Shown here one piece after another: positions 38,295-49,685 of a DNA stretch of 64,000 nucleotides (position 1 is the first letter of the stretch; each line of letters begins with the position of its first letter). The stretch is from Ochromonas danica (taxonomy: Eukaryota > Sar > Chrysophyceae > Chromulinales > Chromulinaceae): NCBI GenBank assembly GCA_015146655.1, contig VKHL01000031.1, positions 168,822 to 232,821 on the forward strand, written 5' to 3'. The notes under the pieces are model-generated. The model was not told where the DNA came from and searched no databases. It was given only the letters and a program-made list of their open reading frames with translations. The position numbers were made by a program, and so were the translations under genes.

Positions 38295-41200
38295 TCTTTC
38301 TCTTCTCTTCTCCCCTCTTTTCTTGATCACCTTTCTCTTCCATCTTGCACTGATTCTCAATTTATACTGTAGCCTCTTTATCTTTTTGCAGAGAAGCGAA
38401 ATTCAATCAGAAAGATAGAATACAATTTTTAAAATAGAAGGTAGTTCACCCTCTCATAATTGGTGTTGGCATAGAGCAATAAAGAGCTAGATTAAATTGA
38501 AGAAGAGTTGTTTTTAAGACATCAATGTTGAATGATGGTATATTTCCCAGCAACTCTATTTCTCCCCCCTCGGAAGCGGTTATTTCCAACCTTTGTGAGG
38601 TGTTGATGGCACCCTCCCAGGTACACCATCAGCCGTGGCACAATGATCAACATTTAGCACAACGAACTGAGATGTGTAAGACAATAGCAACTATACTTAA
38701 TTCGAAAACGTCTTTGGCTGATGATAAAGCACTTAGCATTGCCAAACTGATCGAAGTGAAACTCTACAGCTGTGCGACATCTTTGGAAGAGTGAGTTCGT
38801 TGGTAGTGAAACTAAAATTCTATAACTTATTTGATGTTTGAATGTGATAGGTATCAAGATCGTGATTCTTTAAGCACCAGAGTGAAGCACTTGGTTGTGG
38901 AGCTTTTACGGGAAGCAAAACGTATTCAGTCAAATGGGACAAACAAGGAAAAGCCTGAAAGTGCTCCAATCGATCTCACAAATGACCGATCTTCTTCAGC
39001 CAATCAACCCAAGCCACAATTAAGTCAACGCTGTTCCAGGGCTTTCATCGTCGAAATGCTGGATCGGCTGCTAACGAATTCCTTCAAGAAGCCTCATGTG
39101 AATGTGCAAGGGAGCAAAGATGGTATTTTCCAATGGCTTGTAGAGGTACGATCAGAGTTAGCTAGTCTACGCGCTGACAATGATGGTGTTTTGCCACAAG
39201 ACGAACTGTACGGTGGAGTTAGCTTTAATGAAACTGATCCGTCAACTTACTGGACAGACGAAAGTCAGTTCGCTACTTGGTGGAAGAACAATGTGGTTAA
39301 GAGAAGCAAATATGAGCAGATGCTGGAACAAGCCAAATATAACGGAGGGAGTCTCCGAAAAGAACATAAGTAAGAATTCTGCTGTAGCAATTTCTCTGTT
39401 GAGCTTATAGCCATGTTGTCATGGAATAGTGCGGCATTCTACACAGCGGTGATTGAACGGGTGGAGAATATTCGAAGAGAATCATTGAAGCTCATGGGGA
39501 GTAATCAGGGAGCGGGTAATCAGGAAGCCAGTTTAGCGACAAACCATGAAAATGGAGCCTCGGCCTCTTCACGCGATGTTTATTACAACAACTTTGTATT
39601 GCTTCTTTTCCGTTTACTTTCTGATGATAAAACAAGCTGTGTTCGCTGGGAGGACACTGTGAGAACCTCTTCCAGTTCTAGGGAGTCAACTTCGATCGGC
39701 TATGATTCTTTTGTGATTGATTCAAATGAGTTTGCTACAACTGCAATGAAGCATTATTTCTCAAGTAAGAAAGCTTTGATACTTGACCCACTCATGTCAA
39801 GTAAATGCCTCATGATGGTTTTTCATAGATTTAAATTTGGAAAGTTTTGAGCGGCAGTTGGAGATACATGGATTTACTGTGGACCACGTAAATGGGAAAA
39901 TACGCGGTTTCCACACCCATCTAAAGAGAGGAGATCAAAGTTCAGCGGATGCATTACAAGCTCTGTACAGAAAGCAACATCGAGCTCCTCAAAGTGGCCC
40001 CAGAGTAAGTCAAACAGCTTTATACGCCCTCCAACTTCAGCGGATGTTGCGAGAACAATTAGGCACCGAACAAAAGCAGCAGTTAGAGCAATTAGAATCT
40101 TTGCCTGCATCTTCATCTTCTACCGGTATCTCTCCTCCTTCTACAAGTGCGGCTATGCTTCCACCATCTCTCCCTTCACTTGCTGGCGCTATCAATGCTA
40201 GCACGGTTTCTGGTAATGCAGCTCCTGCTGGCCGAACACTTCTTGGCACCTCTTCTGGTAATGCAGCTCCTGCTGGTCGAACACTTCTTGGCGGAGCACT
40301 TCCTGCTACCGCTTCTGGTACTGCGATTGGTAATACTTCGCTTTTTGGTACTACTCGTAGTACTACTCTTCCACGTGTTGACACCGCCATTCCTGGTACC
40401 GCACTTTCTAGTGCCACGCTTCTTGGCAATGCACTTGCTGGCGCTGTTCCTGGTTCTAACCTTCCTGGTACAGCTGCAAGTTCGGTGCCATCCACTTCGC
40501 TGTTTCAACCAACTCTACCCATGAATCCTCTTCCTCTTTCGATGCTTGCACAATGTTCTCAGATGAATTCGGTGCCTAACTTGGCATCATTACCATCGTT
40601 TAGCGGTCTAAGTAACGAGGCTGGTCCCTTTCATTCAAGTGGTCGGAATACCGCATACTGTCCACCACTGTCCTCCTTTTCTTCTATACTGCCCAATGCT
40701 CCGCAACCTTCTTTGCTGGGAGGTGTTTCTGGTAACCCGTTTCCTCTGCTGAATCCGGCAGGGAATCCTTGGACTGATAACTCGTTGTTCGGTATGAATG
40801 CTTTTCCCTACCAATCCCCGTTGCCTACAGCAAACAATCAAGCTCTTCTCTTGATGCAGAACTTGATGCAAAGTCAGTTGTCTGATCCATTGACTATGGT
40901 CATGATGCAGACCATGCAAGCTTGCCTAACAAGTGTGAGCCAGCAAATCAATCAGGCGCTCCATCCATTCCTAGCCCCTTATATTCTCTCTACAACGCCT
41001 TCTTCCTCTGTTTATCCTGGCTTCACGGCAACGGGATATCCCAGTCAGTTTCATGTGTATCCAACTCAACTGGAGGCACAAACAGAGGCAGTTCCTTCTG
41101 CCGCCCCTAAGCAAGTAGCGAAGGAGGCTGAAATGGAAAATGAGAAGAAAGAAGCAGAAATGACCGAAGTCGGCAAAGCTGAGGAGCGCAGACAAGCCTC

Positions 41201-44200
41201 TAAGAGGCGCCGCAATCGAAATTCCTTCCCTTCTTCTCCTATTATCACCGCTCCTCCCTTGGCCATCGTCAATGAAGATGATATTTATGCCAAGCCTTAC
41301 AAGACTTCTCGTAGGCGACGCTCTGCTGATGATGCCGCAGTAGTAAGTTCTGCGAATCAGGATGAAGTGTATCAGAGTAAGTTATGGAGAAGCACTCGCA
41401 AAAGAAAGAATGGCAGAAGTGGTCGCGACAGTGCACCTCTTCATGCACTCATTCCCTCAAATCCTGGCGGAAGCGATGATGAATCGGTCAATAGCGACGA
41501 TAGCTCTTCAATTGCATCTCTAGACGAAAAAGCAACCATCGCAAGCAATGCCGACGTTAACGCACGACAAGTCGTAGATGCAGTTGTTGAAAGTATGTCT
41601 TTATATCCTTGCGACATGCTCGATCTGTCTCAGCCTCGTGCGCGTCGTGTCTATGTTGATTTGACTATGGACGTACCCTTGAATGATGATGTGAATGCCA
41701 GACGTGCACGTAAAGTGTTCCATGGCAAGCTCGTGGCTTTTCGTGGTGATCTTCCTGCACCTTCAACCAATATCGAGCCGCAACAAGCTTCCGCAAAGGC
41801 TAGTCGTGAGCACAAAACTAGTCGCTACAATAGTGACTATGCACGTCATAGCAGTCGCATAGGGGAGAATTATCAGGCAACTCTACCGTCACTCCAATTG
41901 ATGCCCCATTGGACTCGAAGGGAACTCGACCGTTCGAGAGAAAGTCTTGTTTGGGATTCCACTATGCACCAAGAAGACTATCTTTGTCGACAGTTGCAGA
42001 AAATTCGCAATGGGGCTCGAAGTATCATGAGAGAATCCATCCAACCAGGCAACATGTATATTCTCAAGTTCAGCTCCTTTAATCCAGAGAGTAGCAACAG
42101 ATCTTTAACTCGCCCGAAGTATAGCTTATGTGTTGTCCTCGAGGTTGGTGTATCTGCTCCTGATGGCGAGAACAGTGAGAATGAAGCTGGTAGTGGACAA
42201 GAGGATGAGGATGATGACGATGCCTCGAATGTGTGGATTAAGATTTATGATGGGGAAGAGGTGAGTTTCTCTTTTAACTATGAAGACTGTCTGTCCTTGC
42301 TTCATTTTATTGTTGTGCTTGTAAACTCAATAGGAAATTGATGTGCATTCAAATCAATTACTGCCCATTTACGGTTTGACTGAGGACTACCTATTACCTG
42401 CATTGCATGATAAGAATCTCCGTTCCAGTTTGGCGGAATACTATGATGGCATTTTTCATCGAATTTATAATTATTCTTCGATTGATGTTGATGACGACGA
42501 CGAAGAGGCTCCTCGTTGGACATCACGAGAAGCTCGTCTCTTTTCCACAGCCATCAAACGTCACAGTGATAATGTTGCCAAAGTGTGGCGTCTTTGCTTT
42601 GCAACAACTCGATCTCTAAAGCAGGTGTTAGATTTCTACTATCGCATTTACTGCACATATCTGGCCGCAGCTCCTCGCAAAGTCTTTCGTGTGTTCTCAA
42701 CTGCCGATCAATTGGTTGAAGAAAGCCGTAAAGCTATTCTTGAACGCGAAGAACTGGAAATAAATATGACGAAAGAAGGTATCAAAGAGAGTGATAATGA
42801 CAGTGAGTCACTGGTAAGCCATTCAGAGGTCATCGAAGAAGAGGATGTGGAAGAAGAAGAAGAAGAAGAAGAAGTGGAAGATGAAGATGTCGTTGAAGAG
42901 GACGTCATTGATAAAGCAGAAAGGGAAGATGAAGCTTCCACCAAGGAATCTGATAAGAGTGAAGAGGGCGATGAGGATGGAAATGATGAAGAGGGTGACG
43001 ACGAAGAGGATGCTAAACATGTTCCTGAAGTTACTCGAGATAGCGACGAGGAGGGAGTTGCTATGATAAAGAAGAAAAGAAGAAAGAAAGGCCGTGTTCG
43101 TCTGACACTTGTTCGTCACCGCAACCAAAAGACTGCAAAGCGCCGTGACTCCAGTGCGGAGGAGGTCTTAGTGGCACCCAAAAGAAATGACAATCGACCA
43201 GCAAATAGCAGAAAAGCCTCTGTGAGAGATTCGGAGGAGTTGGTAGAAACTGTTCCCGTGAAGAGACGAAGAGTATCCGCTCCTGCAGCCATTTCAATTG
43301 ACAGCAAATCCGGTGATCCTGAAATGAGCCTTGTTAGCGATGGTGAGGTGAATATTGGCGATTCTTCTGTCCGCCGCGGCAATGTTCGTCGCAAGAGTCT
43401 AGCAGACATTATCAACGCTACTCGTGATTCCGATCCTGCTTCCAAGTATACTATACGTTTGGATGATGGGCATTATGGATACTTGTCCATCGCTCCCCAG
43501 GTTGTTCCTCGCAACGGCTTGAAGTTATGTTTCTGTGAGAAGCCAGCAAACCGTCATGAGCGATATTTAAAATGCACATTGGGGATAAAATGCCATGGAT
43601 TTTGTCATTTATCTTGTCTCAATCTGTCCCATGCGAGCGATTTCAAGCTGCGCACGCAATATATGAACTATATCTGCCCTCCTTGTCATTCTTTTACTAA
43701 TGAGTCTGAAGAAGAAGAGACCAGAGTGACAAGAAGTCAAATTAAAAGTAAAGCTCGCTAGGGATCGCTTTTGAGCAAACCATTCATATTGTTCTATTAA
43801 TTCACTTCTTCACTTTGTTGTGGTCTTCGGGAATAACAACAACTGTGAGATGTTCACGATTATCATTTCAAAACAGCGGGAACAGATGTTGTATGATGTC
43901 TCGTTGTGATGTCGATAGATTGAGGTGTAGGTTTTGTTTTGTTCTGTGTACTTCTGAGTATCTCCTTCAGTTACTAGGTGTACCCACCACCCAAAGTTTC
44001 CATGGTGTGAAATGCGAAGGGATTAATTTTGTATCATGGCTTGGTATTGGTTTTCTTGTGATGATTGGATGATATTCCTTTAAAGAGGGTGTTGTTGGTT
44101 TAATAATTCACCATGAAGCTCCTTGTTTCACCACCCACTCTCTCTCTCTATATGACACACCGTTATAGTAGTTGTAGTGTAACAGTAGTTTGTAGATGAG

Positions 44201-44280
44201 AATTGTGACTTTGAAAGAATGTATGCTAACACAATTGAATTCAATATTACGCGATTTCCTATTATAATGTACCAGAGACT
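38295..44280 (+). repeat. Tandem duplication, copy 2 (about 5,986 bp)
   Basis: Second unit, identical to 31924-37909 wherever compared. The right boundary is at accagagact, after which the two flanks are unrelated. Confidence 0.95.
38525..43761 (+). CDS. KIX-HSF-SANT-PHD chromatin/transcription regulator, copy 2
   Basis: Exons are at copy 1 positions plus 6,371: 38525-38790, 38851 to 39350 or 39369, 39411 or 39388 to 39764, 39829-42260 and 42334-43761. The predicted protein is identical to copy 1 in every domain, and the introns are identical as well. Only the upstream region differs, so any difference between copies should be in expression. The frame-breaking TAA at 39371-39373 must be spliced out, as in copy 1. 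No frameshift or stop marks it as a pseudogene. Confidence 0.82.
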
Positions 44281-44474
44281 ATAACAGCAATTTATAATGC
44301 ATTTATCTATATATATATAGACTATTCATGATAGAGTGTATGCATAGTTGTCTATACTGGCTGGACATCTTCCACACTACGGAGCCAGATTTGGCTCTCT
44401 GGCTCCCTGCAGCCCTCGTGCCGCTTTGACTGGAGTGAAGGAAAGGCAAAGAAATCAATCAAATCACCCAAAGA

Positions 44475-44909
44475 ATGACAGAAGAACAGAAAATTGTTGT
44501 ACGTAAACCTAAGAGATCAGGATTAGCAAAGCTTTTTCGTAGATGGACTCCTAAGTTACTTGGATTTTCTATTGTAGCTGCCAGGTGAGAATTGCTTTGA
44601 TATCTCATGCTTTGTCATTCCTCACCTCACTGATTGTTTCTCTATATACTAACCTTTTCTTCTTCTTCTCTCATTGTACACTAGATATTCTATTATGCCT
44701 GGTCTCTTGCTCTATTCTGTCTATTATACTGAACCTCAACCTTCCTTCTTCGAGCTCCTCAATCCCTTCTTCTAAACTTTGCCTTAGCTTTGTATCTAGT
44801 TCTTGTGAATGAAGGTCATTGTAGTAACTATATAAGGGATTCTTCTATATGTCGCTCATTTGTGAAGCATTATCGCAGCCAACAAAACAACCAGAAGGTC
44901 ACTTTGTGA
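44475..44909 (+). CDS. Small hypothetical protein, two exons
   Basis: Exons 44475-44584 and 44825-44909 join in phase 2 (donor gtgaga, acceptor ttgtag) to about 64 residues. The N-terminus is basic (VVRKPKRSG, FRRW), followed by a short hydrophobic stretch LLGFSIVAA, then a hydrophilic tail. It may be a single-span small membrane or mitochondrial protein. I recognise no family. The 240-nt intron is long for this window, so the model is tentative. Confidence 0.4.
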
Positions 44910-44927
44910 TGGTTGCCAAACAAGTCA

Positions 44928-45062
44928 ATGGAAGAAGATAAAGCAAATCAACACGAGGAGCTACTTTTATTACACAAGTTAGTTCAATTCGGTCAATTGG
45001 CCATTACACTATGTACACTGTTCATTGCAATCTGTGCTGCATTGAGAACGAGAGGAAGGTAG
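44928..45062 (+). CDS. Tiny predicted single-span membrane protein
   Basis: A 44-residue frame from ATG to TAG. An acidic N-terminus (MEEDKANQHEE) is followed by one hydrophobic segment (LAITLCTLFIAICAAL) and a basic end (RTRGR), the layout of a tail-anchored mini-protein. It overlaps the last 70 bases of the Mpv17-like gene on the other strand and starts 18 bp after the previous small gene, of which it could be an extra exon. Low confidence. Confidence 0.3.
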   Translation: MEEDKANQHEELLLLHKLVQFGQLAITLCTLFIAICAALRTRGR

Positions 45063-45846
45063 CGAGAGGGGATAAAGAAATAACACAGTAAGTGGGTAGG
45101 GATCCATAGTGTCCACGAAGAACGAACAAGTCTGGTCATCTTGAAGCCCATTGAGGCAGCAATGCTTCGTGGACTATCACCACGTAATACCCCTAGAAAT
45201 ACAATCAATGCTGCTGCATAAGTGGGCGTCCAAAGCAGTTGTTCAGCGAAGATCTAAACAACAGAACAAGTAAAAATCATCACAATAAGATGGAAAGCGT
45301 GGAATAATAACAAAAGTCTCCGAACCTTCTTTAACAAGGAGGATTTGTCCTTTTCTGGAACAGACCGTTGCAAGGCATAATGGAACCTTGTCGCCAGAGG
45401 CCCTTGTATCAGCAAACCAAAGGCTGCCATTCTTAACGTTCTCCATATATTCCACCGCTAATAGATCAACCAATAGGGGTGATAAAGAATGAGAAAACGA
45501 TCCTCACGTTTGAAATTGTGGATTGGGATTACGGCCTTACCAAAGAGGTTGAGATCTGCCCAATGATATCTCCTATGAAAAACGCAACCATTGAGGAGAG
45601 AGCATTCATGATAAAGACTTTGTTAGTTGTTGGAAGTGTATCTTCTATAATGTTCTTGTTCTGAATGGATGAGTCTTCCACAGAAGAGCTCCATTGACTC
45701 TCGAAGATCTGCTGCTGACATCGAAGAGGTTTCAATACTCTTCTATTGTTGGTCAAAGAGATCCCTCTAGCATGTAGAGAGAAGGCGGAAGTCTCTTCTA
45801 AGAGGACTACCAGACAGAGTAGAACAATGACAAAGTGACTCCACAT
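44993..45846 (-). CDS. Mpv17/PMP22-family membrane protein, possibly plastid-targeted
   Basis: Three exons (45846-45541, 45457-45326, 45253-44993) join in phase 0 to 232 residues. The core fits Mpv17/PMP22: NALSSMVAFFIGDIIGQ, then RTLRMAAFGLLIQGPLATRF, and a C-terminus with SWTLWIPTHLLCYFFIPSRY. Family members are four-helix proteins of mitochondrial inner or peroxisomal membranes, thought to form small-solute channels. The N-terminus is unusual: a hydrophobic signal-peptide-like stretch (residues 5-17) followed by ETSAFSLHARG and a Ser/Arg/Gln-rich region of about 60 residues. Signal peptide plus Phe after a small residue, then a basic transit-like region, is the bipartite plastid-targeting layout of algae with secondary red plastids. 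Plastid location is inferred. Confidence 0.8.
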
Positions 45847-46419
45847 TGAGAGAGATTAACTATAGACAGTTCTACAGTCAAAGGAAAGTCTATAACGAGG
45901 AAGAATAAAAATATCAATAGTAGTCGAAGGCAAATGTCTGAATTCTCTTATACATAAGATGGGTGATAGTTTAGTTCATGCTGTCCATTACAAAGTCCAG
46001 CAGGTACAGTTGGTTGTTGTTGTTTCTCTCTGGTTGTCAATCCTCGTCACGCACAAGGAAGTGCTTCTCACACACAAACACACACAAACACATGCGTGTG
46101 GTTGGGCACGGTTGTTTGTGTGCTGTGTGTGTGTTGTGTTCGCCGGCAATGTCCGTTGGGCAGTCAAATTCTGAAAATGTGATTGACAACAATTTGATTT
46201 ATTTGGGTGGTTGGTATATCAACCAACTAATTTGAAGTTTATTGCGATACAAAGACCACCCCAACCGTAAGCTTTGAATAAGCGAAGTGACAGCAGTGAA
46301 ATTAGATTATATCAACAAGTACTCTACACTGTCGAGATGTGTGGTTGGGTGTGGGTTGGTTTAATGAAATTACACAATATCACGGGTGAAGGACGCGGAT
46401 TCAGATCAACATCTTCTCG
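45847..46419. promoter_or_regulatory. Divergent Mpv17-like / SWEET intergenic region
   Basis: About 570 bp between opposite start codons. It contains CACACAAACA and GTGTGTGTTG tracts near 46070-46140. No separate gene was seen. Confidence 0.5.
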
Positions 46420-47223
46420 ATGAAAGTGCCCGTCCATTCCATCCTATCCTATCGAACTAGACCTACTATGGCATCCTTTACTACTCCAATCATGGCTAAT
46501 TCCGTGACCAAGGCAGCTTCTTCCACCTCAACTATGAAAATTGCTTTGCCGGCTATTGCTTTGGTTCAAACCATGCTGAAACGCACTCTACCAGTTGCAG
46601 GGCCTTTGTTCTTTCTTGCGTTACAAGTTAGTAGTATCCAAACAGCTTTAAAAATCATCAGTCAACGATCTACGGGCAAGCTATCTCATGTACCATTTGT
46701 GAGTTTATTGATCAATAGCTTCATTTGGACTTTGTATGGATGGATGCGCAAAGATTTAACTGTTTTTCTTCCTAATGGAATGGGTATCTTTGCCGCTACC
46801 TTCTGTATTTGGGCATTTCATAACAATGCTGAGGTTAAGCCATGGAGTATCTATGGTATCATCGCATCTTCTTTAATTGCTGGCGTGCTCCTGACAGGTG
46901 CAGGTCAGGTAGAAGTTATTGGTCTAATTGGTTGTTTTCTTTCTGTCCTATTAAGTGGATCCCCTCTTGCTGTCATAAAAACAGTTATTAAAGATCGTTC
47001 AACTGCTGCCTTACCCTTTGGAACTAGTTTTATCACTTGGATCAATAACTTCTCCTGGTCTTGTTATGGCTACTTTGTTGCGAAAGATCATCTTATTTAT
47101 GGTCCTAGTGCCTTAGGCTTTCTATTATCGTCTATTCAAATGCTGCTCTTTCTACGTTATGGCATTAGCTCAGCAGCCTTGAATATGGATAAGAAGGATT
47201 CTGAGAAGATTATGAAGTTTTAA
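46420..47223 (+). CDS. SWEET (MtN3/saliva) sugar transporter
   Basis: Single exon of 267 residues. SWEETs are seven-helix uniporters that move mono- or disaccharides across membranes. Two MtN3 repeats are visible. The first has LQVSSIQTALKII, then VPFVSLLINSFIWTLYGWM and PNGMGIFAA. The second has the signature SGSPLAVIKTVIKDRSTAAL, then the PFG, WSCYGYFVAKD and YGPSALGF stretches. The N-terminal 55 residues before the first helix are Ser/Thr-rich and longer than usual. They could be a targeting sequence, or translation may begin at the ATG at 46468. It is closely similar to the gene at 60295-61189. Confidence 0.93.
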   Translation: MKVPVHSILSYRTRPTMASFTTPIMANSVTKAASSTSTMKIALPAIALVQTMLKRTLPVAGPLFFLALQVSSIQTALKIISQRSTGKLSHVPFVSLLINSFIWTLYGWMRKDLTVFLPNGMGIFAATFCIWAFHNNAEVKPWSIYGIIASSLIAGVLLTGAGQVEVIGLIGCFLSVLLSGSPLAVIKTVIKDRSTAALPFGTSFITWINNFSWSCYGYFVAKDHLIYGPSALGFLLSSIQMLLFLRYGISSAALNMDKKDSEKIMKF

Positions 47224-47457
47224 ATCTCTCTTTCTTGTAAATAACATTTTATCATTTCATTTCAGAGGATCTACTACAGCTTTGATAAACAATAACAATT
47301 TTATTTATCTTCGTAGTCTATAAATTCTTCACATATAAAAGGAAAGATTAATTTACTTAATAAAGGAAAATTAATAACTCAACTTGATAAATTACTTCCA
47401 TTCTTTTAACTTCATTCTATACATTAACTTCATTCTCTCTCACGATGTGTTCTGGCC

Positions 47458-49173
47458 GGTCCCATACAAGCCAAAAAACTCTCGAAACAGTCTCACGTTG
47501 GACAAAACCGGAGCGCCGGTGCTGGACGCGGGACAAATTTGTCGAGTGGGAAACAGGACAAATTTGTCCATCCATTCAAAACTCTTTTTGAAGTCAATTT
47601 TCATCACATTCCTTTGTTTAGATACAATAGCTGTCAGTAAAGAAAATGTTCTTCCCTTCTCTTTTGATGAGAGAGCGCAGAAGAACATCCAATATTATGA
47701 TGAGAAATTGATATATTAATGATTTATCGATAGTAAAAGATAAGATTATGACAAGAGAAGGGAGAGAAGGTTACAATGATGATCACTTAGCCTTCTGTTT
47801 ATGTTTATTCAAGCATCGACTCATTGGGTTGCGCTCCTTACTGCATAGACCGACCAGTTTTCTTCCAACAATGTTACTACAATCAAGGCAAAAGGAAGTA
47901 GTTTTGGTTTTGCACTAAATACAAGTGAGTCTCCAAGTTTTACCTTCCTTTTGCCCGACAACCTGCGAAGCGTATAGAGTGGCCGCAAGTTGATGCTTTT
48001 CTTCTTCTTCCTACTACGTCTTCTCTTTCTTGGAGTTCTAAGCGAAGGATTACACCAGTCTCTACATTGGCACAGAACTTTAGCTCTGTTCCTTCATTTG
48101 CGGGCTTCCGAGGTTACTTTGAGCATGTGGTAAACCGTTCAATGAAACTCAGCTGAAATAAGTCCAGACCGAAAGGACTTAGACTCGTCGACGCAAAACA
48201 TTCTTCCTGGCGTTATACAGTTCGCTCTTCTGTGGTTAAAGTCATCAAGAACGAATATGGCGAGAGAGAGAGAGAGAGATATTAAATCTTTTCCCGTAAC
48301 AGGGCAGCCAAAGAAACTATCGTGATCTTCACTTTCATTCCAATGGGTTGCGATAGAACCTCTACGGGTATCGAAGATCATAGCCAATAGAATATCAAAA
48401 ACCTTTGTCAGTTCTGGCTTATCTGCTTCAGAAAATCCTCTCTGTAGTCTCAGCTTCAGATTGGCTGCCAGTAACATTTCCCCAAAAGTCTCCTCCATCG
48501 GATACATGAACTTGTAACATCTATTTCCTTCATCGTATCAGTTGCAATTTTGATTTCTTCGACTTGATTGAATAAAAGTTTGATTGAATACAAAGAAGGG
48601 ACGTATCGTCAATGACCCCTTCTGAGGCGGTCCATTGTTGACCATGGCAAGATAACAGGGATTCATTTTGCACGTCTTCAGGATTTTCTTCAGGTCTCCA
48701 TCTCGGTGGTTTTCTTGATCCTCCTGATAGTTTTTTCGGTGTTCTTCAGGTTGATTAGCAGAAGGAGGGATATGGACTGTCTCCACTACCGTTCCCGCTC
48801 TCCAATTCCACATGATAGCGCTTCTTAGGACCTTGACCATGACAAGAAATGACTTTTCCCACAAATTGATTCACCTTTGAAGACTTCCCTAAGACTCTGC
48901 TACCGATTTGCAACTCCGACATCGGAACCTTTTGTAGACAATTTCTCAATGAATATTGATCTTAATAGAAAATAACAACAACTAAAATGTAGCTCGCAAG
49001 GATCTATTTACATTATATATAGAGAAGAAGCAAAAATGTTGACATAAATCGAACGAAAAGTTCCTTCAAAAAGTTTTGAAAAGTTATAAGTGGAAGGACA
49101 AAGACAAATTTGTCCCGCGCAGTGGAGTAGAGGTTAAAAGGGCTTTGCCACTTTTTATGGTTTGTATGGGACC
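47458..49173. mobile_element. DNA transposon with terminal inverted repeats
   Basis: The ends are inverted copies: ggtcccatacaagccaaaaa at 47458 and tttttatggtttgtatgggacc ending at 49173. A subterminal palindrome gacaaatttgtc occurs twice at the left (near 47532 and 47557) and once at the right (near 49098). The 1.7-kb interior carries a decayed minus-strand transposase. I could not identify a convincing target-site duplication. Probably a non-autonomous or dead copy of a DDE element. Confidence 0.7.
47783..48949 (-). pseudogene. Decayed DDE (PiggyBac-like) transposase
   Basis: Several frames together read like a transposase. The N-terminal part (near 48920-48760) has FVGKVISCHGQGPKKRYHVE, a small beta-barrel typical of such elements. 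Then come WNES, SFFGCPVTGKDL and PGRMFCVDESKSFRSG (48235-48160), matching the PiggyBac-type DDE core, and near 47900-47783 a Cys/His tail with FCLDCSN and a closing basic end. Frame changes near 48790, 48510 and 48260 and a GA microsatellite break it. Family assignment is by pattern only. Confidence 0.5.
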
Positions 49174-49685
49174 AGTGTAAGCCAGTAGAGATCTGTCAAG
49201 GAGTGAATCAAGGATGATAACATGGCAACCACTAAGTTGCTCTGCTGTATTATTCTAGACTATTCTTGCAGTCCATTGGCCAGTTGTGCGAGGGAGTGGG
49301 GAGAGTCTTCCCGCCATTTTCCCTCCAGTAACGCGATGATTATTGCGCGGGATGCACAGCATTTGGCAGCAGAGACAGCACAGTCTAACACAGCCTACAG
49401 CCTCCCCTGGCCCAACCCGAGCCTGCAGACAAATTAGACGATTGGACTATCTTTTTGAACTGTATGGTTATCCTCTTATTCCATTGGATTGGATCAGATT
49501 GGATTGGATTGTGCAAATATATTGGAGTACATCCTATCCTTTGTAATAGTGCTTTGGATTGATTGACATACGCAGGCAGACAGTATCTTTTCTATCGTTT
49601 ACTACTTGAAAGACAAGATTGTTGTTGTTCTTTCTCATATCTCGTGCAAGAAGAAGAAGGAGAAGAAGGGCGGAAGATAAGGATA
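49174..49685. other. Intergenic region before glycosyltransferase
   Basis: About 510 bp between the transposon end and the chosen ATG at 49686. The frame before that ATG is open for 41 codons but lacks a better start. Repeated ttggattgga units lie near 49480-49515. Confidence 0.5.

Noticed and set aside
45978-46235. Frames in the region before the SWEET gene
   Set aside because: They are created by CA/GT tracts in a divergent promoter region.
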